A DNA stretch of 64,000 nt from Natronincola ferrireducens (GTDB lineage Bacteria > Bacillota > Clostridia > Peptostreptococcales > Natronincolaceae). Location: assembly GCF_900100845.1 (NCBI RefSeq), contig NZ_FNFP01000001.1, positions 496,001 to 560,000 on the forward strand. The letters run 5' to 3'. Positions 35,901 to 44,916 of this stretch are shown piece by piece. The notes under the pieces are model-generated. The model did not search any database. It was not told where the DNA came from and worked only from the letters and a program-made list of their open reading frames with translations. Position 1 is the stretch's first letter. Each line of letters starts with the position of its first letter. A program made the position numbers and the translations under genes.

Positions 35901-36423
35901 CTTTGCCCTTTATCCTAAGGTATATGAAGAGTATTTAAATTATATTTTTGAATATGGAGATTTAAGTCGAATGGGCAGTGATGTGTTTTTCCATGGTCTT
36001 TATGAGGGAGAAACCTGTGAAATTGAAATTGCAGAGGGTAAGGTTTTGATTGTAAAGCTGCAGGAAATTGGCAGGATAGACAATGATGGAAATCGTTCTG
36101 TGGTATTTGAAGTCAATGGAAACCGTAGGGAGATTAAAATATTTGATAAGGCCAGTGGTATTACCAATAGAAAAGAGATGGTCCAACTGGCTGACCCTAA
36201 CAACAATCTAGAAATTGGTTCCAGTATTCCGGGAACAGTGTTAAAGGTATTGGTAAAGGAAGGGGAGGAAGTCAAGGAAAACCAGAGCATTCTTATAATC
36301 GAAGCTATGAAGATGGAAACTAATATTGTTGCTCCTGTAGAGGGCGTCATAGAGGCTGTACTGGTAGAAGAAATGCAACAGGTAAAGGCAGGACAATTAT
36401 TGATTCGATTAAAGGAAAAATAA
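32980..36423 (+). CDS. pyc: Pyruvate carboxylase, single chain
   Basis: Biotin enzyme converting pyruvate and bicarbonate to oxaloacetate. 1147 residues, the full-length alpha4 type. Biotin carboxylase domain first (VANRGEIAIRIFRACHELG at about 12-30, KAAAGGGGRGM, EMNPRIQVEHTVTE), carboxyltransferase domain about 530-800 (DTTMRDAHQSLMATR at about 537, HLHTHDTSGNGVA metal site), and a biotinyl domain with the modified lysine in IEAMKMETNIVAP near residue 1113. AAAAGGAG precedes ATG 32980; ATG 32983 is equally possible. Supplies oxaloacetate, so it may feed the citrate synthase operon at 5461. Monocistronic, ended by the hairpin at 36433-36478. Confidence 0.97.
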   Translation: MMGVKKFKRVLVANRGEIAIRIFRACHELGIRTVAIYSNEDQCSLFRTKADESYLIGKNKGPVEAYLNIEEIIKIALKKGVDAIHPGYGFLAENPDFAKKCKEAGIVFIGPSHEMIEALGDKIQSKLVAKKVGVPTIPGIEKPITSDEKAKEFADYCGYPVILKAAAGGGGRGMRIVYKEEELLEAYYSAKSEAQKAFGNDDIFIEKYLEKPKHIEVQVLGDEAGNIVHLYERDCSLQRRHQKVIEFTPALTLTPEKREAICQDALKIAKAVNYKNAGTVEFLVDAYGNHYFIEMNPRIQVEHTVTEMVTGIDLVQSQILIAQGYTLDSPEINIPSQEAVEPRGYAIQCRVTCEDPANQFAPDTGRIDIYRTGSGFGIRLDGGNGFTGAEVSPYYDSLLVKVTASARTFQDAIKKSIRSIRELKVSGVKTNTGFLINVLNHETFLKGECDTGFIANNPELFNIKPKTDRELKLLKFIGEKVVNETKSLKKEFDVPEVPKVIRPEGLRGTKQILDEKGPEGLIQWIKQQDKLLLTDTTMRDAHQSLMATRVRTRDMVKIGKPTSVLAKDLFSVEMWGGATFDVAYRFLRESPWVRLELLRKKIPNILFQMLLRGSNGVGYKNYPDNVIREFIKESAVGGIDVFRIFDSLNWLKGMEVAVDEVLKTGKIAEACICYTGDILDTTRDKYTLEYYVNMAKEIEKMGSHILGIKDMSALLKPYAAHKLIKALKEEISIPIHLHTHDTSGNGVATILMAAEAGVDIVDTAFNSFAGLTSQPPLNSVVAALENTIRDTKMNVDDLEKISNYWNDVRPVYEQFESDLKSGTAEIYKYEIPGGQYSNLKPQVESFGLGHRFDEVKEMYKAVNDMVGDIVKVTPSSKMVGDLAIFMVQNDLTTENIYEKAKDMTFPDSVVAYFKGMMGQPMGGFPEELQKIVLKGEKPITCRPGELLEPEDFDSIESYLREKYKMTPNNKNLLSFALYPKVYEEYLNYIFEYGDLSRMGSDVFFHGLYEGETCEIEIAEGKVLIVKLQEIGRIDNDGNRSVVFEVNGNRREIKIFDKASGITNRKEMVQLADPNNNLEIGSSIPGTVLKVLVKEGEEVKENQSILIIEAMKMETNIVAPVEGVIEAVLVEEMQQVKAGQLLIRLKEK

Positions 36424-36432
36424 AATATAAGA

Positions 36433-36478
36433 GTATAAAAAGAAGAAGGTCTACAACAATACCTTCTTCTTTTTATAC
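36433..36478 (+). terminator. Terminator after pyc
   Basis: Perfect 18-bp inverted repeat (36433-36450 and 36461-36478), 10-nt loop, T5 run in the right arm. Confidence 0.85.
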
Positions 36479-36646
36479 AGAAAGCAACAGACAAAAACAA
36501 TAGATTAAAGCAAAAAAACAGGGTATACAAAATTATTTTAGAAAATTTAACCACTTGTGACAATCATTGCCTTACTTCGACAAAGAACTTAAGATATAGT
36601 TATATTGGTGTTGGAATTTATCAAACAAGTGGGAGAAGATATAGCG

Positions 36647-38545
36647 ATGGAAGGACAAGGGCATAGAAAAAAATACAACACAATGGAATTGAAGATAGGC
36701 TTTGCTTTGATTTTTGTGGCATTGATACCCCTAATGTTTTATTGGGTTTTCAACAATATAGCTATTTCAAAAACATTTGCTGAATTAGAAGAAAAAAAAA
36801 TTCAAAATGAATTAGATCATGTAGGGGATATCTTTGCCTTTAAGGGGGAAATGTTGACAAAGCTAATAAAAGACTATGCCTTTTTTGAAGATACCTATTA
36901 TAAAATAGAGGAAAAGGACAAGATGTGGTTTGACAAAAATTTCAAAACACCTCTTTATTATGAACATAGTGTTGATTTAGCCCTGGCAATTAACAATAAC
37001 AAAGAAATAATTTATGAATATGGACTATGGGAACGGGATCATACTCCTTTATTAGAAATTGAAAAAATACAAAATGTTTTTTCTGCCACAAATAAAGACA
37101 GGGTTCTCCATGGATTCATAACATATGATGAAGATATATATGTTATGGCAATTGCACCAATCTCCCCCTTTAACAAAGGTCTAAAATCAAATGGCATACT
37201 TATTTTTGGCAAAAAGCTAACGCCACAAATGTTGCTTGATATTGAAAGGGAATATGGCTATAGCATATATTTATACCATAAAGATGACTTGATTGCTCCT
37301 TATACCCAAAGTAAAAAAGCATTGGTAATGAAGACTTACATTAAGGGGATGATGGATCAGCTACAAGAGGAAAAAATCATGATGACAAAACAGGATAAAA
37401 TTTTGTCCACTACCGACATAAAAGATATAGACGATGGAAAAATAGGAGAGTTAATATTAATAAGTTCAAGGGAAACTTATCTTTCTACACTGAAAATTAT
37501 TTACACAAATGGATTTAAAGCCATAAGCATATCAGTTGTTTGCATTCTCCTGTTAGCCTTTTATTTAAATAAAAGGATGATGAAACCCCTCAATACAATC
37601 AAAGGAGATATAAACAATATGACTGAGAACCAGATGTTATCTCATATCAAAGTAGAGGGTCCCAATGAAATTATGGATTTAGCTAAGGCTTTTAATGAAA
37701 TGGTGGATAACCTTCATGAAGAGAAGAAAATTAATGAAGGTTTAAGAGAAAAGCTGGAATACGATAACTTAAAGACAGAATTTTTAGGCAATATATCCCA
37801 TGAATTGAGGACTCCATTAAATGTAATTTTAGGCAGTATACAGCTAATGGAGCTAGCTGATAGGGGTATAGACTCCTATGGCAATCAAAGGAAACAGGCA
37901 AAGGTGATTAAGCAAAACTGCTATAGGTTATTGAAGTTAGCCAACAATCTCATTGATATGACAAAGATTGATTCCGGTTTTTTTCAGCTTAATGCCTCTA
38001 AAAATAATATTGTCAAGGTAATAGAAGACACCACATTATCGGTAAGTGATTATATGAAAAACCGAGACATTACCCTGCAATTTGATACGGAGGTGGAGGA
38101 AAAATACTTAATATGTGATCCAGATAAAATAGAACGGATTATATTAAATTTATTATCCAATGCCATAAAATCCACAAAACCTGGAGGAAAAATTGACATA
38201 ATGGTGGAGGATAAGGATGATAGGGTTATCATCCTTATAAGGGATACAGGTATAGGTATTCCCAAACATAAGCAGGACATTATTTTTGAAAAGTTTAGAC
38301 AGGTGGAGGATTTACTTACAAGAAGCTGTGAAGGAAGTGGTCTCGGGTTACCCTTAACAAAAGCCTTAGTAGAAATGCATGGTGGCAGCATATCCCTTGA
38401 AAGTCAATGCGGTAAAGGAAGCACCTTTAAGATTCAGCTTCCCGTCAACTATTTAGAAGAAGATGGAGAAGTAAAAGAGGAGGGCCTAGAGCCAAGCCAG
38501 CTGGAACGAATTAGCATTGAATTTTCTGATATCTGCTGTAAATGA
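36647..38545 (+). CDS. Sensor histidine kinase, CHASE4-HAMP-HisKA-HATPase
   Basis: Membrane sensor kinase, 632 residues from ATG 36647 (GGGAG 11 nt upstream; the TTG at 36605 lacks a site). First membrane helix about residues 15-36; extracellular CHASE4-like sensor about 45-250 with DYAFFEDTYYKIEEKDKMWF; second helix about 285-305; HAMP about 306-360; HisKA with NISHELRTPLNVILG (His about 385); ATPase with DKIERIILNLLSNAIKS, DTGIGIPKHK and GSGLGLPLTK. Ends soon after the ATPase with an acidic tail, so not a hybrid. No response regulator adjacent, an orphan like the kinase at 1-2203, which shares the sensor type. Confidence 0.93.
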   Translation: MEGQGHRKKYNTMELKIGFALIFVALIPLMFYWVFNNIAISKTFAELEEKKIQNELDHVGDIFAFKGEMLTKLIKDYAFFEDTYYKIEEKDKMWFDKNFKTPLYYEHSVDLALAINNNKEIIYEYGLWERDHTPLLEIEKIQNVFSATNKDRVLHGFITYDEDIYVMAIAPISPFNKGLKSNGILIFGKKLTPQMLLDIEREYGYSIYLYHKDDLIAPYTQSKKALVMKTYIKGMMDQLQEEKIMMTKQDKILSTTDIKDIDDGKIGELILISSRETYLSTLKIIYTNGFKAISISVVCILLLAFYLNKRMMKPLNTIKGDINNMTENQMLSHIKVEGPNEIMDLAKAFNEMVDNLHEEKKINEGLREKLEYDNLKTEFLGNISHELRTPLNVILGSIQLMELADRGIDSYGNQRKQAKVIKQNCYRLLKLANNLIDMTKIDSGFFQLNASKNNIVKVIEDTTLSVSDYMKNRDITLQFDTEVEEKYLICDPDKIERIILNLLSNAIKSTKPGGKIDIMVEDKDDRVIILIRDTGIGIPKHKQDIIFEKFRQVEDLLTRSCEGSGLGLPLTKALVEMHGGSISLESQCGKGSTFKIQLPVNYLEEDGEVKEEGLEPSQLERISIEFSDICCK

Positions 38546-38664
38546 ATAAAGGTTGATCTTAGAAGAAAATCATCTTTATAATCAACATCAGTAAACAAAG
38601 GATTTGTGTCTATAATTTGGTTCATCAATAGACTTTGTAAAAATATATTCCGCTTAAGAAGCGA

Positions 38665-38694
38665 GAGTCTTAGCAATATACCGAAGGATAAAAA
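38665..38694. repeat. Interspersed repeat, copy C (right-hand fragment)
   Basis: The 29-nt stretch from GAGTCTTAGCAATA to GAAGGATAAAA differs from the right end of copy A (14785-14813) at one base. The left arm is lost and replaced by a small hairpin CGCTT-AA-GAAGCG. Confidence 0.55.
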
Positions 38695-38721
38695 AAGCAG
38701 GGAGTAAAAATCAATAGGAAA

Positions 38722-38750
38722 TTGACACAGATTGATGAAAGGTATAAAAT
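38722..38750 (+). promoter_or_regulatory. Sigma-A promoter of the LacI-type regulator
   Basis: TTGACA (38722-38727), 17-nt spacer, TAAAAT (38745-38750), 46 nt before the start codon. Confidence 0.6.
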
Positions 38751-38796
38751 TGGATAGAATTATTAGGTAAGAGAAACTAGAGGGAGTGAAGATTTA

Positions 38797-39786
38797 ATGA
38801 AGTTTAATATAAAGGATGTGGCGAGGAAGGCTGGCGTGTCTATCTCCACAGTATCGAGGGTAATAAACGACAGTAAGGCAGTAAGACCTAAAACAAAGGC
38901 AAAGGTTATAGAAGCAGTTGAAGAATTGGGATATAAACCGAATGCTATTGCAAGGAGTTTAAAAATTAAAAACACCAAGACAATAGGTATCATGATCCCT
39001 GATATATCTAATCAATTTTTTCCTGAAGTAGTTAGAGGTGTAGAGGATGTAGCCAATATGTATGAGTACAACATATTTCTTTGCAATACGGATTTAGACC
39101 AGGAAAAGGAAATACAATACTTTGGGATATTAGAGGAAAAACAGGTAGATGGTATCATTTTTATGGGGAATATTATTAGAGAAGATCTGGCAAAGCGATT
39201 TGAAGCCTGTGACATACCTATTGTATTAATTGGTACCGATTATGGTGATATGCCTTCTGTGACCATCAATAACCTACAAGCCAGCAAAGATGCCGTTAGC
39301 TATTTAATTAAAAAAGGTCATAAAAAGGTTGCAATAATTACTGGAAAGGCCTATGACCCTGTTATTGGTGTAGCTAGAAAACAAGGCTATATAGAGGCTT
39401 TAAAGGAAGCAGGGCTGGAATATAATGAAGGATTGGTGATAGAAGGAGGCTACCGATTTAAAAGTGGTTATGAAGGAGGAAAAAAGCTGTTAGATACAGA
39501 AGATAGACCAACAGCCATATTTGTTGCAAGTGATGAGATGGCCATAGGAGTTATACGGGCAGCTCTTGAGAGGGATATCGACATTCCAAAAGAACTGGCA
39601 ATTGTAGGATTTGATAATATTGATATGGCGGGAAAGGTATATCCTTCCTTATCTACTGTAGCTCAGCCTATGTATGAAATGGGTGCTATAGGTATGAGGG
39701 TATTGACAAAAATATTAAATGAAGAAATGTTAGAGGATAGAAAGGTATTATTAAACTACAGTTTTATTGAAAGGGAAAGTAGCTAA
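38797..39786 (+). CDS. LacI/GalR-family transcriptional regulator
   Basis: DNA-binding regulator with a sugar-type effector domain. 329 residues: helix-turn-helix at the N-terminus (MKFNIKDVARKAGVSISTVS, then RVINDS) and hinge helix KPNAIARSLKIK, followed by a periplasmic-binding-like domain (IGIMIPDISNQFFPEVVRG, VDGIIFMGN, AIFVASDEMAIGVIRAALE, VGFDNIDMAGKVYPSLSTV). The layout is that of CcpA-like members, but no carbohydrate or PTS genes are adjacent, so its targets are unknown. ATG 38797 follows AGGGAG. It may act on distant genes or on itself. Confidence 0.92.
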   Translation: MKFNIKDVARKAGVSISTVSRVINDSKAVRPKTKAKVIEAVEELGYKPNAIARSLKIKNTKTIGIMIPDISNQFFPEVVRGVEDVANMYEYNIFLCNTDLDQEKEIQYFGILEEKQVDGIIFMGNIIREDLAKRFEACDIPIVLIGTDYGDMPSVTINNLQASKDAVSYLIKKGHKKVAIITGKAYDPVIGVARKQGYIEALKEAGLEYNEGLVIEGGYRFKSGYEGGKKLLDTEDRPTAIFVASDEMAIGVIRAALERDIDIPKELAIVGFDNIDMAGKVYPSLSTVAQPMYEMGAIGMRVLTKILNEEMLEDRKVLLNYSFIERESS

Positions 39787-40278
39787 TCAAATACTGCTCT
39801 TAGGAAACAGGATGTATATTTCATCGTGAAATATAGCAAACAATTAAATGTAAGAAGAAGGATTTTACTAGGAATAGACTGGAACAAAAGCTACCTTACT
39901 ATTACAGATTGCATAAGCATTAGTTTTGGCATTAAGGGATAATAAGGAAATATAGAAGCAAACTCCTAGAGGCAGTGGCAGTAAAACAGTAGGGGAAAAA
40001 AATATATAGGGAAAACAAATTAAAAAATAATTAAAAATGTAGAATAAAAAAGACCTAATTATGTTGACAATAATAATTAAATTAGATAGTATAAAAATAA
40101 TAAGTAAACTAATATGTGTTAAACATCCAATATATCATTATGGATGTTTTTTTTAGGCTTTGTTTTTTAAAAAGCCTACATTTTCTACTTAAACTTTTGG
40201 TTTTTAAATTGAACACATTAGTAGTATAATGATATACATCATAGTAAATGTAAAATTAAATACAGAGGAGGACCATAG
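39787..40278. other. 492-bp gap before tig with two hairpins
   Basis: Hairpin AAACATCCA / TGGATGTTT (40121-40129 and 40141-40149) followed by a T8 run looks like a rightward terminator. A second stem TAGGCTTT / AAAAGCCTA lies at 40155-40179. No gene or known riboswitch recognised in 39787-40120. The tig promoter is presumably in 40180-40250 (TATAATG near 40225). Confidence 0.45.
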
Positions 40279-41568
40279 ATGCATTCAGAAGTAATCAAAA
40301 GAGAAGAAAATAAAATTACATTAAAGGTAGTAATAGGTGCAGAAGCATTTGAAGCAGGAATCAATAAGGCTTACAACAAAATGAGAGGGAAATTCAATAT
40401 TCCAGGATTTAGAAAAGGTAAGGCTCCAAGAAAAATTATCGAACTGAACTATGGAACAGAGATATTTTATGAGGAAGCAATTAATATTACCTTCCCAGAC
40501 GCTTATGACAAAGCCTTAGAGGAGCATGGTATTAATCCTGTAGATCGTCCATCTATAGAAGACCTAGAAGAAATTCAAAAAGGTCAAGATGTAGTTCTTA
40601 CAGTTGGTGTCGAAATCATGCCTGAGGTTGTAGTAGAAAATTATAAAGGTATAGAAGTAGAAAAAAAAGAGTATAATGTACAGGAAGAGGATATCCAAAA
40701 AGAGTTAGATAGTTTACTAGAGAAAAATGCTAGAATGATTGCAGTAGAAGATAGACCTGTGCAGGACAGCGATATGGTAATAATCGACTATAAAGGAATG
40801 ATCGATGGAGTAGCCTTTGAAGGTGGAACTGCAGAAAAGCAAAGCTTAAACATCGGTTCAGGTCAATTTATTCAAGGCTTTGAAGAACAATTAATTGGCA
40901 AAAATACAGGTGATGAAGTAGAAGTAAAGGTTACCTTCCCAGAGGATTATCATGGTAAAGATGTAGCAGGAAAAGAAGCTGTTTTTGAAGTGAAGATCCA
41001 TGAAATTAAAGAAAAAGAAGTACCGGCTTTAGACGATGAGTTTGCTAAGGACGTATCTGAGTTTGACACCCTAGAGGAATTGAAGGCAGATGTTAAAAAG
41101 AGATTAGAAGAGCAAGCTAAAAATAAAACAGAGCAGGAACTAAGAAATAAAGTAGTAGATGCAGCTATTGACAAAGTGGAGATAAATCTACCTAGTGCAG
41201 TAGTTGAAAGACAAATCGATAACATGTTAAGGGATTTTGAATATTCTTTAAGCTATCAAGGCTTGAACCTACAATATTACTACAATATGACAGGTGCAAA
41301 AGAAGAAGATTTAAGAAATCAAATGCGTGACGATGCTGTTAAAAGGGTAAAAACACAAATAGTACTAGAAAAAATCAGTGAATTAGAGGCTATCGAAGCT
41401 ACGGAAGAAGAAGTAAATCAAGAGGTTGAAAAGATGGCAGAACAATATAAGCAAGAAGTTGATAAATTAAAGGAAACTTTAAGAGAAGAAGATATGACTT
41501 ATATTAAAGATAATATCGTTGTGAGAAAAACGATTGACTTCCTAGTAGCAAATGCCCAAATAGCATAA
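40279..41568 (+). CDS. tig: Trigger factor
   Basis: Ribosome-associated chaperone and prolyl isomerase. 429 residues. N-terminal ribosome-binding domain with signature GFRKGKAPRKIIE (about 44-56), FKBP-type isomerase domain about 160-245 (DSDMVIIDYKGMIDGVAFEGG, IGSGQFIQGFEEQLIG), then a helical C-terminal chaperone domain rich in E and K. GGAGGA precedes ATG 40279. Head of tig-clpP-clpX, a conserved order in Firmicutes. Confidence 0.97.
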   Translation: MHSEVIKREENKITLKVVIGAEAFEAGINKAYNKMRGKFNIPGFRKGKAPRKIIELNYGTEIFYEEAINITFPDAYDKALEEHGINPVDRPSIEDLEEIQKGQDVVLTVGVEIMPEVVVENYKGIEVEKKEYNVQEEDIQKELDSLLEKNARMIAVEDRPVQDSDMVIIDYKGMIDGVAFEGGTAEKQSLNIGSGQFIQGFEEQLIGKNTGDEVEVKVTFPEDYHGKDVAGKEAVFEVKIHEIKEKEVPALDDEFAKDVSEFDTLEELKADVKKRLEEQAKNKTEQELRNKVVDAAIDKVEINLPSAVVERQIDNMLRDFEYSLSYQGLNLQYYYNMTGAKEEDLRNQMRDDAVKRVKTQIVLEKISELEAIEATEEEVNQEVEKMAEQYKQEVDKLKETLREEDMTYIKDNIVVRKTIDFLVANAQIA

Positions 41569-41607
41569 AGATAAAGCAACACTTAATTCAGGGAAAGTTT
41601 TTATTCT

Positions 41608-41688
41608 TGTGAATTATAGTTGAATTTACTTCATGTAATGCTTACTCCCTCCCTCATTTGATGAAGATGGAGGGACTTAGCAATACAA
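41608..41688. repeat. Interspersed repeat, copy B, between tig and clpP
   Basis: Starts TGTGAATTATAGTTGAATTTAC, close to copy A (14724 on), and has an imperfect stem 41634-41652 / 41669-41687 ending TTAGCAATACA as in copy A. It may serve as the tig terminator or attenuator. The loop is longer than in copy A. Confidence 0.55.
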
Positions 41689-41719
41689 GTAGATGATAAA
41701 TATTGGGAGGAGAGATAAT

Positions 41720-42304
41720 ATGGCATTAGTACCGGTTGTTGTTGAGCAAACCAATCGCGGAGAAAGATCCTATGATATTTACTCAAGGCTATTAAAAGAT
41801 AGAATTATTCTTTTAAATGATGAAGTAAATGATGTAACTGCTGGACTAATCGTAGCTCAGTTAATATTCCTAGAATCAGAAGATCCAGATAAAGATATTC
41901 AACTATATATTAATAGTCCAGGGGGTTCCATTACAGCTGGAATGGCTATTTTTGATACGATGAATTATATTAAGCCCAATGTATCTACTATTTGCATTGG
42001 TATGGCCGCCAGTATGGGAGCGTTTCTATTGGCTGCTGGGGCAAAGGGTAAGAGATATGCCCTACCTAATGCAGAAATCATGATCCACCAACCATTAGGG
42101 GGAACCCGTGGGCAAGCAGAGGATATTCGTATTCATGCTGAAAGAATTCTGAAGACTAGGGATACTATGAATCATATATTAGCAGAAAGAACAGGTCAGC
42201 CATTGGACCGTGTTAAGAGGGATACCGACAGAGACTTCTTTATGTCAGCTAATGAGGCGAAGGAGTATGGTATTATTGATGAAGTGATAACCGCAAGAAA
42301 ATAA
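41720..42304 (+). CDS. clpP: ATP-dependent Clp protease proteolytic subunit
   Basis: Serine peptidase that forms the double heptamer used by ClpX. 194 residues from ATG 41720 (GGGAGGAGA 8 nt upstream); the nine-residue upstream extension is discarded because ClpP normally begins [11 protein letters not shown]. Catalytic serine in [11 protein letters not shown] (about residue 98), histidine in MIHQPLGG (about 123), aspartate in RDTDRDFFM (about 172). Coupled to clpX. Confidence 0.98.
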   Translation: MALVPVVVEQTNRGERSYDIYSRLLKDRIILLNDEVNDVTAGLIVAQLIFLESEDPDKDIQLYINSPGGSITAGMAIFDTMNYIKPNVSTICIGMAASMGAFLLAAGAKGKRYALPNAEIMIHQPLGGTRGQAEDIRIHAERILKTRDTMNHILAERTGQPLDRVKRDTDRDFFMSANEAKEYGIIDEVITARK

Positions 42305-42328
42305 TTGCGGATTAAGCGAGGTGTAAAG

Positions 42329-43600
42329 ATGTCTAGATTTGAGGATAAAAAGCAATTGAAGTGCTCCTTTTGTGGTAAGTCTCAAGATCAAGTAAGGAGA
42401 TTGATTGCAGGTCCTAATGTATATATTTGTGATGAATGTATTGAATTATGTCAAGAAATCATTCAAGAAGAATTTGATGAAAATCTGGATTTAGATTTAG
42501 TAGATTTACCTAAACCTAAGGAAATTAAGTCCATATTAGCTCAGTATGTTATAGGCCAAGAGCAGGCTAAAAAAGCTCTTGCTGTTGCTGTTTATAATCA
42601 CTACAAGAGAGTAAACATGGATGTTAAAAATGAAGAGGTTGAACTTCAAAAGAGTAATATTGTTATGATTGGACCTACAGGTTCTGGTAAGACTTTATTA
42701 GCTCAAACCTTAGCAAAGCTGCTAAACGTTCCCTTTGCCATTGCCGATGCCACTTCCTTAACAGAAGCTGGATATGTAGGTGAAGACGTAGAAAATATAT
42801 TATTAAAGCTAATTCAAGCTGCTGATTATGATATTGAAAAGGCAGAAAAGGGTATTATTTACATTGATGAAGTTGATAAAATAGCGAAAAAATCAGAGAA
42901 CCCATCCATCACTCGAGATGTAAGTGGTGAAGGTGTACAACAGGCCCTTTTAAAAATATTAGAGGGAACAGTAGCAAGTGTTCCTCCTCAGGGTGGAAGA
43001 AAACATCCCCATCAGGAATTTATTCAAATAGATACAACCAATATTTTGTTTATTTGTGGTGGAGCCTTTGATGGAATAGATAAAATCATTCAAAAACGTA
43101 CTGGTAAAACCTCTATGGGTTTTGGAGCAGAAATTGTAAGCAAGACAAAATTAGACATAGGTGCTCTGTTAAAGTTGATTCAACCAGAGGATTTATTGAA
43201 ATATGGTTTGATTCCAGAGTTTGTGGGTAGATTACCAGTAGTAGTGACCCTAGACCAATTAGATGAAGCAGCATTAATTCAAATTTTGACAGAGCCTAAA
43301 AATTCATTGGTTAAACAATACAAGAAATTGTTTGAAATTGAAGATGTAGCTTTAGATTTTGAAGAAGCTGCTTTAGAACTTATTGCTAAACGAGGAATTG
43401 AAAGAAAAACCGGAGCAAGGGGATTAAGAGGCATTATGGAGGGTTTGATGATGGATATTATGTACGAGATTCCATCTAGAGATGATATTGAAAAAATCAT
43501 CATCACCAAAGATACTGTAGCAAAGGGTACTGAACCAACCATCGTGTTAAAAAGCTCCAACACAAAAAGTAAAAAAAAGCCGAAGGAATCAGCATCCTAG
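42329..43600 (+). CDS. clpX: ClpX ATPase subunit
   Basis: AAA+ unfoldase that feeds ClpP. 423 residues from ATG 42329 (GAGGTG site). Zinc-binding domain with [11 protein letters not shown] and CDECIELC at 11-38; Walker A GPTGSGKT (about 118); Walker [10 protein letters not shown]; sensor and substrate loops GYVGEDV and pore-2 region; the ClpP-contact loop IGF is seen as MGF in KTSMGFGAE. 24 nt after clpP. Ended by the hairpin at 43603-43639. Confidence 0.98.
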   Translation: MSRFEDKKQLKCSFCGKSQDQVRRLIAGPNVYICDECIELCQEIIQEEFDENLDLDLVDLPKPKEIKSILAQYVIGQEQAKKALAVAVYNHYKRVNMDVKNEEVELQKSNIVMIGPTGSGKTLLAQTLAKLLNVPFAIADATSLTEAGYVGEDVENILLKLIQAADYDIEKAEKGIIYIDEVDKIAKKSENPSITRDVSGEGVQQALLKILEGTVASVPPQGGRKHPHQEFIQIDTTNILFICGGAFDGIDKIIQKRTGKTSMGFGAEIVSKTKLDIGALLKLIQPEDLLKYGLIPEFVGRLPVVVTLDQLDEAALIQILTEPKNSLVKQYKKLFEIEDVALDFEEAALELIAKRGIERKTGARGLRGIMEGLMMDIMYEIPSRDDIEKIIITKDTVAKGTEPTIVLKSSNTKSKKKPKESAS

Positions 43601-43602
43601 AT

Positions 43603-43639
43603 AAAAAATCCTAACCCATCATATGGGTTAGGATTTTTT
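43603..43639 (+). terminator. Terminator after clpX
   Basis: Perfect 17-bp inverted repeat (43603-43619 / 43623-43639) with a 3-nt loop and a T6 run. Confidence 0.9.
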
Positions 43640-43679
43640 AGATCAATGGGAAGGCTGGTGGTTTCCTCTCCTGTGGATT

Positions 43680-44204
43680 TTACAAGGAATAAATAACAAT
43701 ACCCATTACCCCTGAAAGCATAATCACACCGATGGGATGAAGCTTAGATTTGTATAGGATTATTAATCCTGCTATGCCTATCATAAAGCCTTTACCATCT
43801 ACAATAGAAGTTTGAAATAAGGATACACAGGCGGAGGCGATTAATCCGATAACGGCTGGGCGTATCCCTAAGAAAATACCCTCTACAAGGTAGGAACCTT
43901 TGTATTTGATGATGATACGGGCCAATGTAGTTACTAGAAAAAAGGAAGCAAAGACAACACCAAAGGTGGCAACAATACTTCCTATTACCCCATACTGTCT
44001 AAAGCCTACAAAGGTAGCACTATTGACGGCAATAGGGCCAGGGGACATTTGGGATATGGCTACAATGTCCACAAATTCTGTAGGTTTCAACCACTTATAA
44101 ATATGTACAACCTCTTCTTCAATGAGGGGAAGCATGGCATAGCCCCCTCCAAAGCTAAAGGCTCCAATTTTTAAAAAAACCAAGAACAAATTAATGAGAT
44201 CCAT
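43680..44204 (-). CDS. Chromate-transporter-type (ChrA) half protein, second subunit
   Basis: Half-size member of the CHR (chromate ion transporter) family, predicted inner-membrane protein with about six hydrophobic segments. 174 residues from ATG 44204 (AAGGAGG 6 nt upstream). Family motifs: KIGAFSFGGGYAMLPLIEEEVV at the start (the family FGGG motif) and MSPGPIAVNSATFVGFRQYG. Overlaps the first half gene by 14 nt, so the two are co-translated. Real substrate is unknown, as many Clostridia carry such pairs with no chromate context. Confidence 0.88.
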   Translation of the reverse strand: MDLINLFLVFLKIGAFSFGGGYAMLPLIEEEVVHIYKWLKPTEFVDIVAISQMSPGPIAVNSATFVGFRQYGVIGSIVATFGVVFASFFLVTTLARIIIKYKGSYLVEGIFLGIRPAVIGLIASACVSLFQTSIVDGKGFMIGIAGLIILYKSKLHPIGVIMLSGVMGIVIYSL

Positions 44205-44739
44205 GTTGACCCTCCTTGCTTCTGTAGAGTAACCCCACTCCAGCACAGATGCTGACAATTAATATAGGATGAATTTTGAAAAAAACAATACCTATAAAAG
44301 CAAAGATCGTTATAGCCAAGTTTAAATAGGTTTTAGAGATAGATTTTGATAGTTTAAGGGCGGACATAAAAATTAACGCTACAATGGCAGGACGAACCCC
44401 TTGAAAAAACAGTTGAATGAAGGTAATATCCTTAATTTTATTATAAAAGCTAGCGAATAGAATGATTACCACTAAAGAAGGTAAAACTGTGCCTAAAAGA
44501 GCAGTGATGGCTCCACAGATTCCCTTTAGCTTATAGCCTACAAAAACCGCTGTATTGACAGCAATGGGACCCGGTAAACTTTGGGCCACAGCGATGATAT
44601 CTAAAAACTCCCTTTCCTCAATTAACTGATTGGCTTCAACAATTTCTTTTTGAATGATGGGAACCATAGCATAGCCACCGCCAAAGGTAAAGGCTCCTAC
44701 ACGAAAAAATATATTAAACAATTTGAAGTAGTGATTCAT
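44191..44739 (-). CDS. Chromate-transporter-type (ChrA) half protein, first subunit
   Basis: Partner of the gene at 43680. 182 residues with RVGAFTFGGGYAMVPIIQKEIV and SLPGPIAVNTAVFVGYKLKG, the same motifs as its neighbour, which shows the pair arose by duplication. About six membrane segments. ATG 44739 has GGAGG upstream. The pair interrupts the clpX-lonB synteny on the opposite strand. Confidence 0.88.
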   Translation of the reverse strand: MNHYFKLFNIFFRVGAFTFGGGYAMVPIIQKEIVEANQLIEEREFLDIIAVAQSLPGPIAVNTAVFVGYKLKGICGAITALLGTVLPSLVVIILFASFYNKIKDITFIQLFFQGVRPAIVALIFMSALKLSKSISKTYLNLAITIFAFIGIVFFKIHPILIVSICAGVGLLYRSKEGQHGSH

Positions 44740-44916
44740 AAAAAACCTCCATAATACCCTCTATTTTACAACACAACTATTGTTAGTATATCACATCCTA
44801 TAAAAATAATTGAAACAAATTACCTTTTGTTGACTAAACTAACAATTATATCTAAAGGATATTTCACTTTCCTGTGCACATACTAAAATTATAGGACAAT
44901 GAGAGGAGGTCATATT

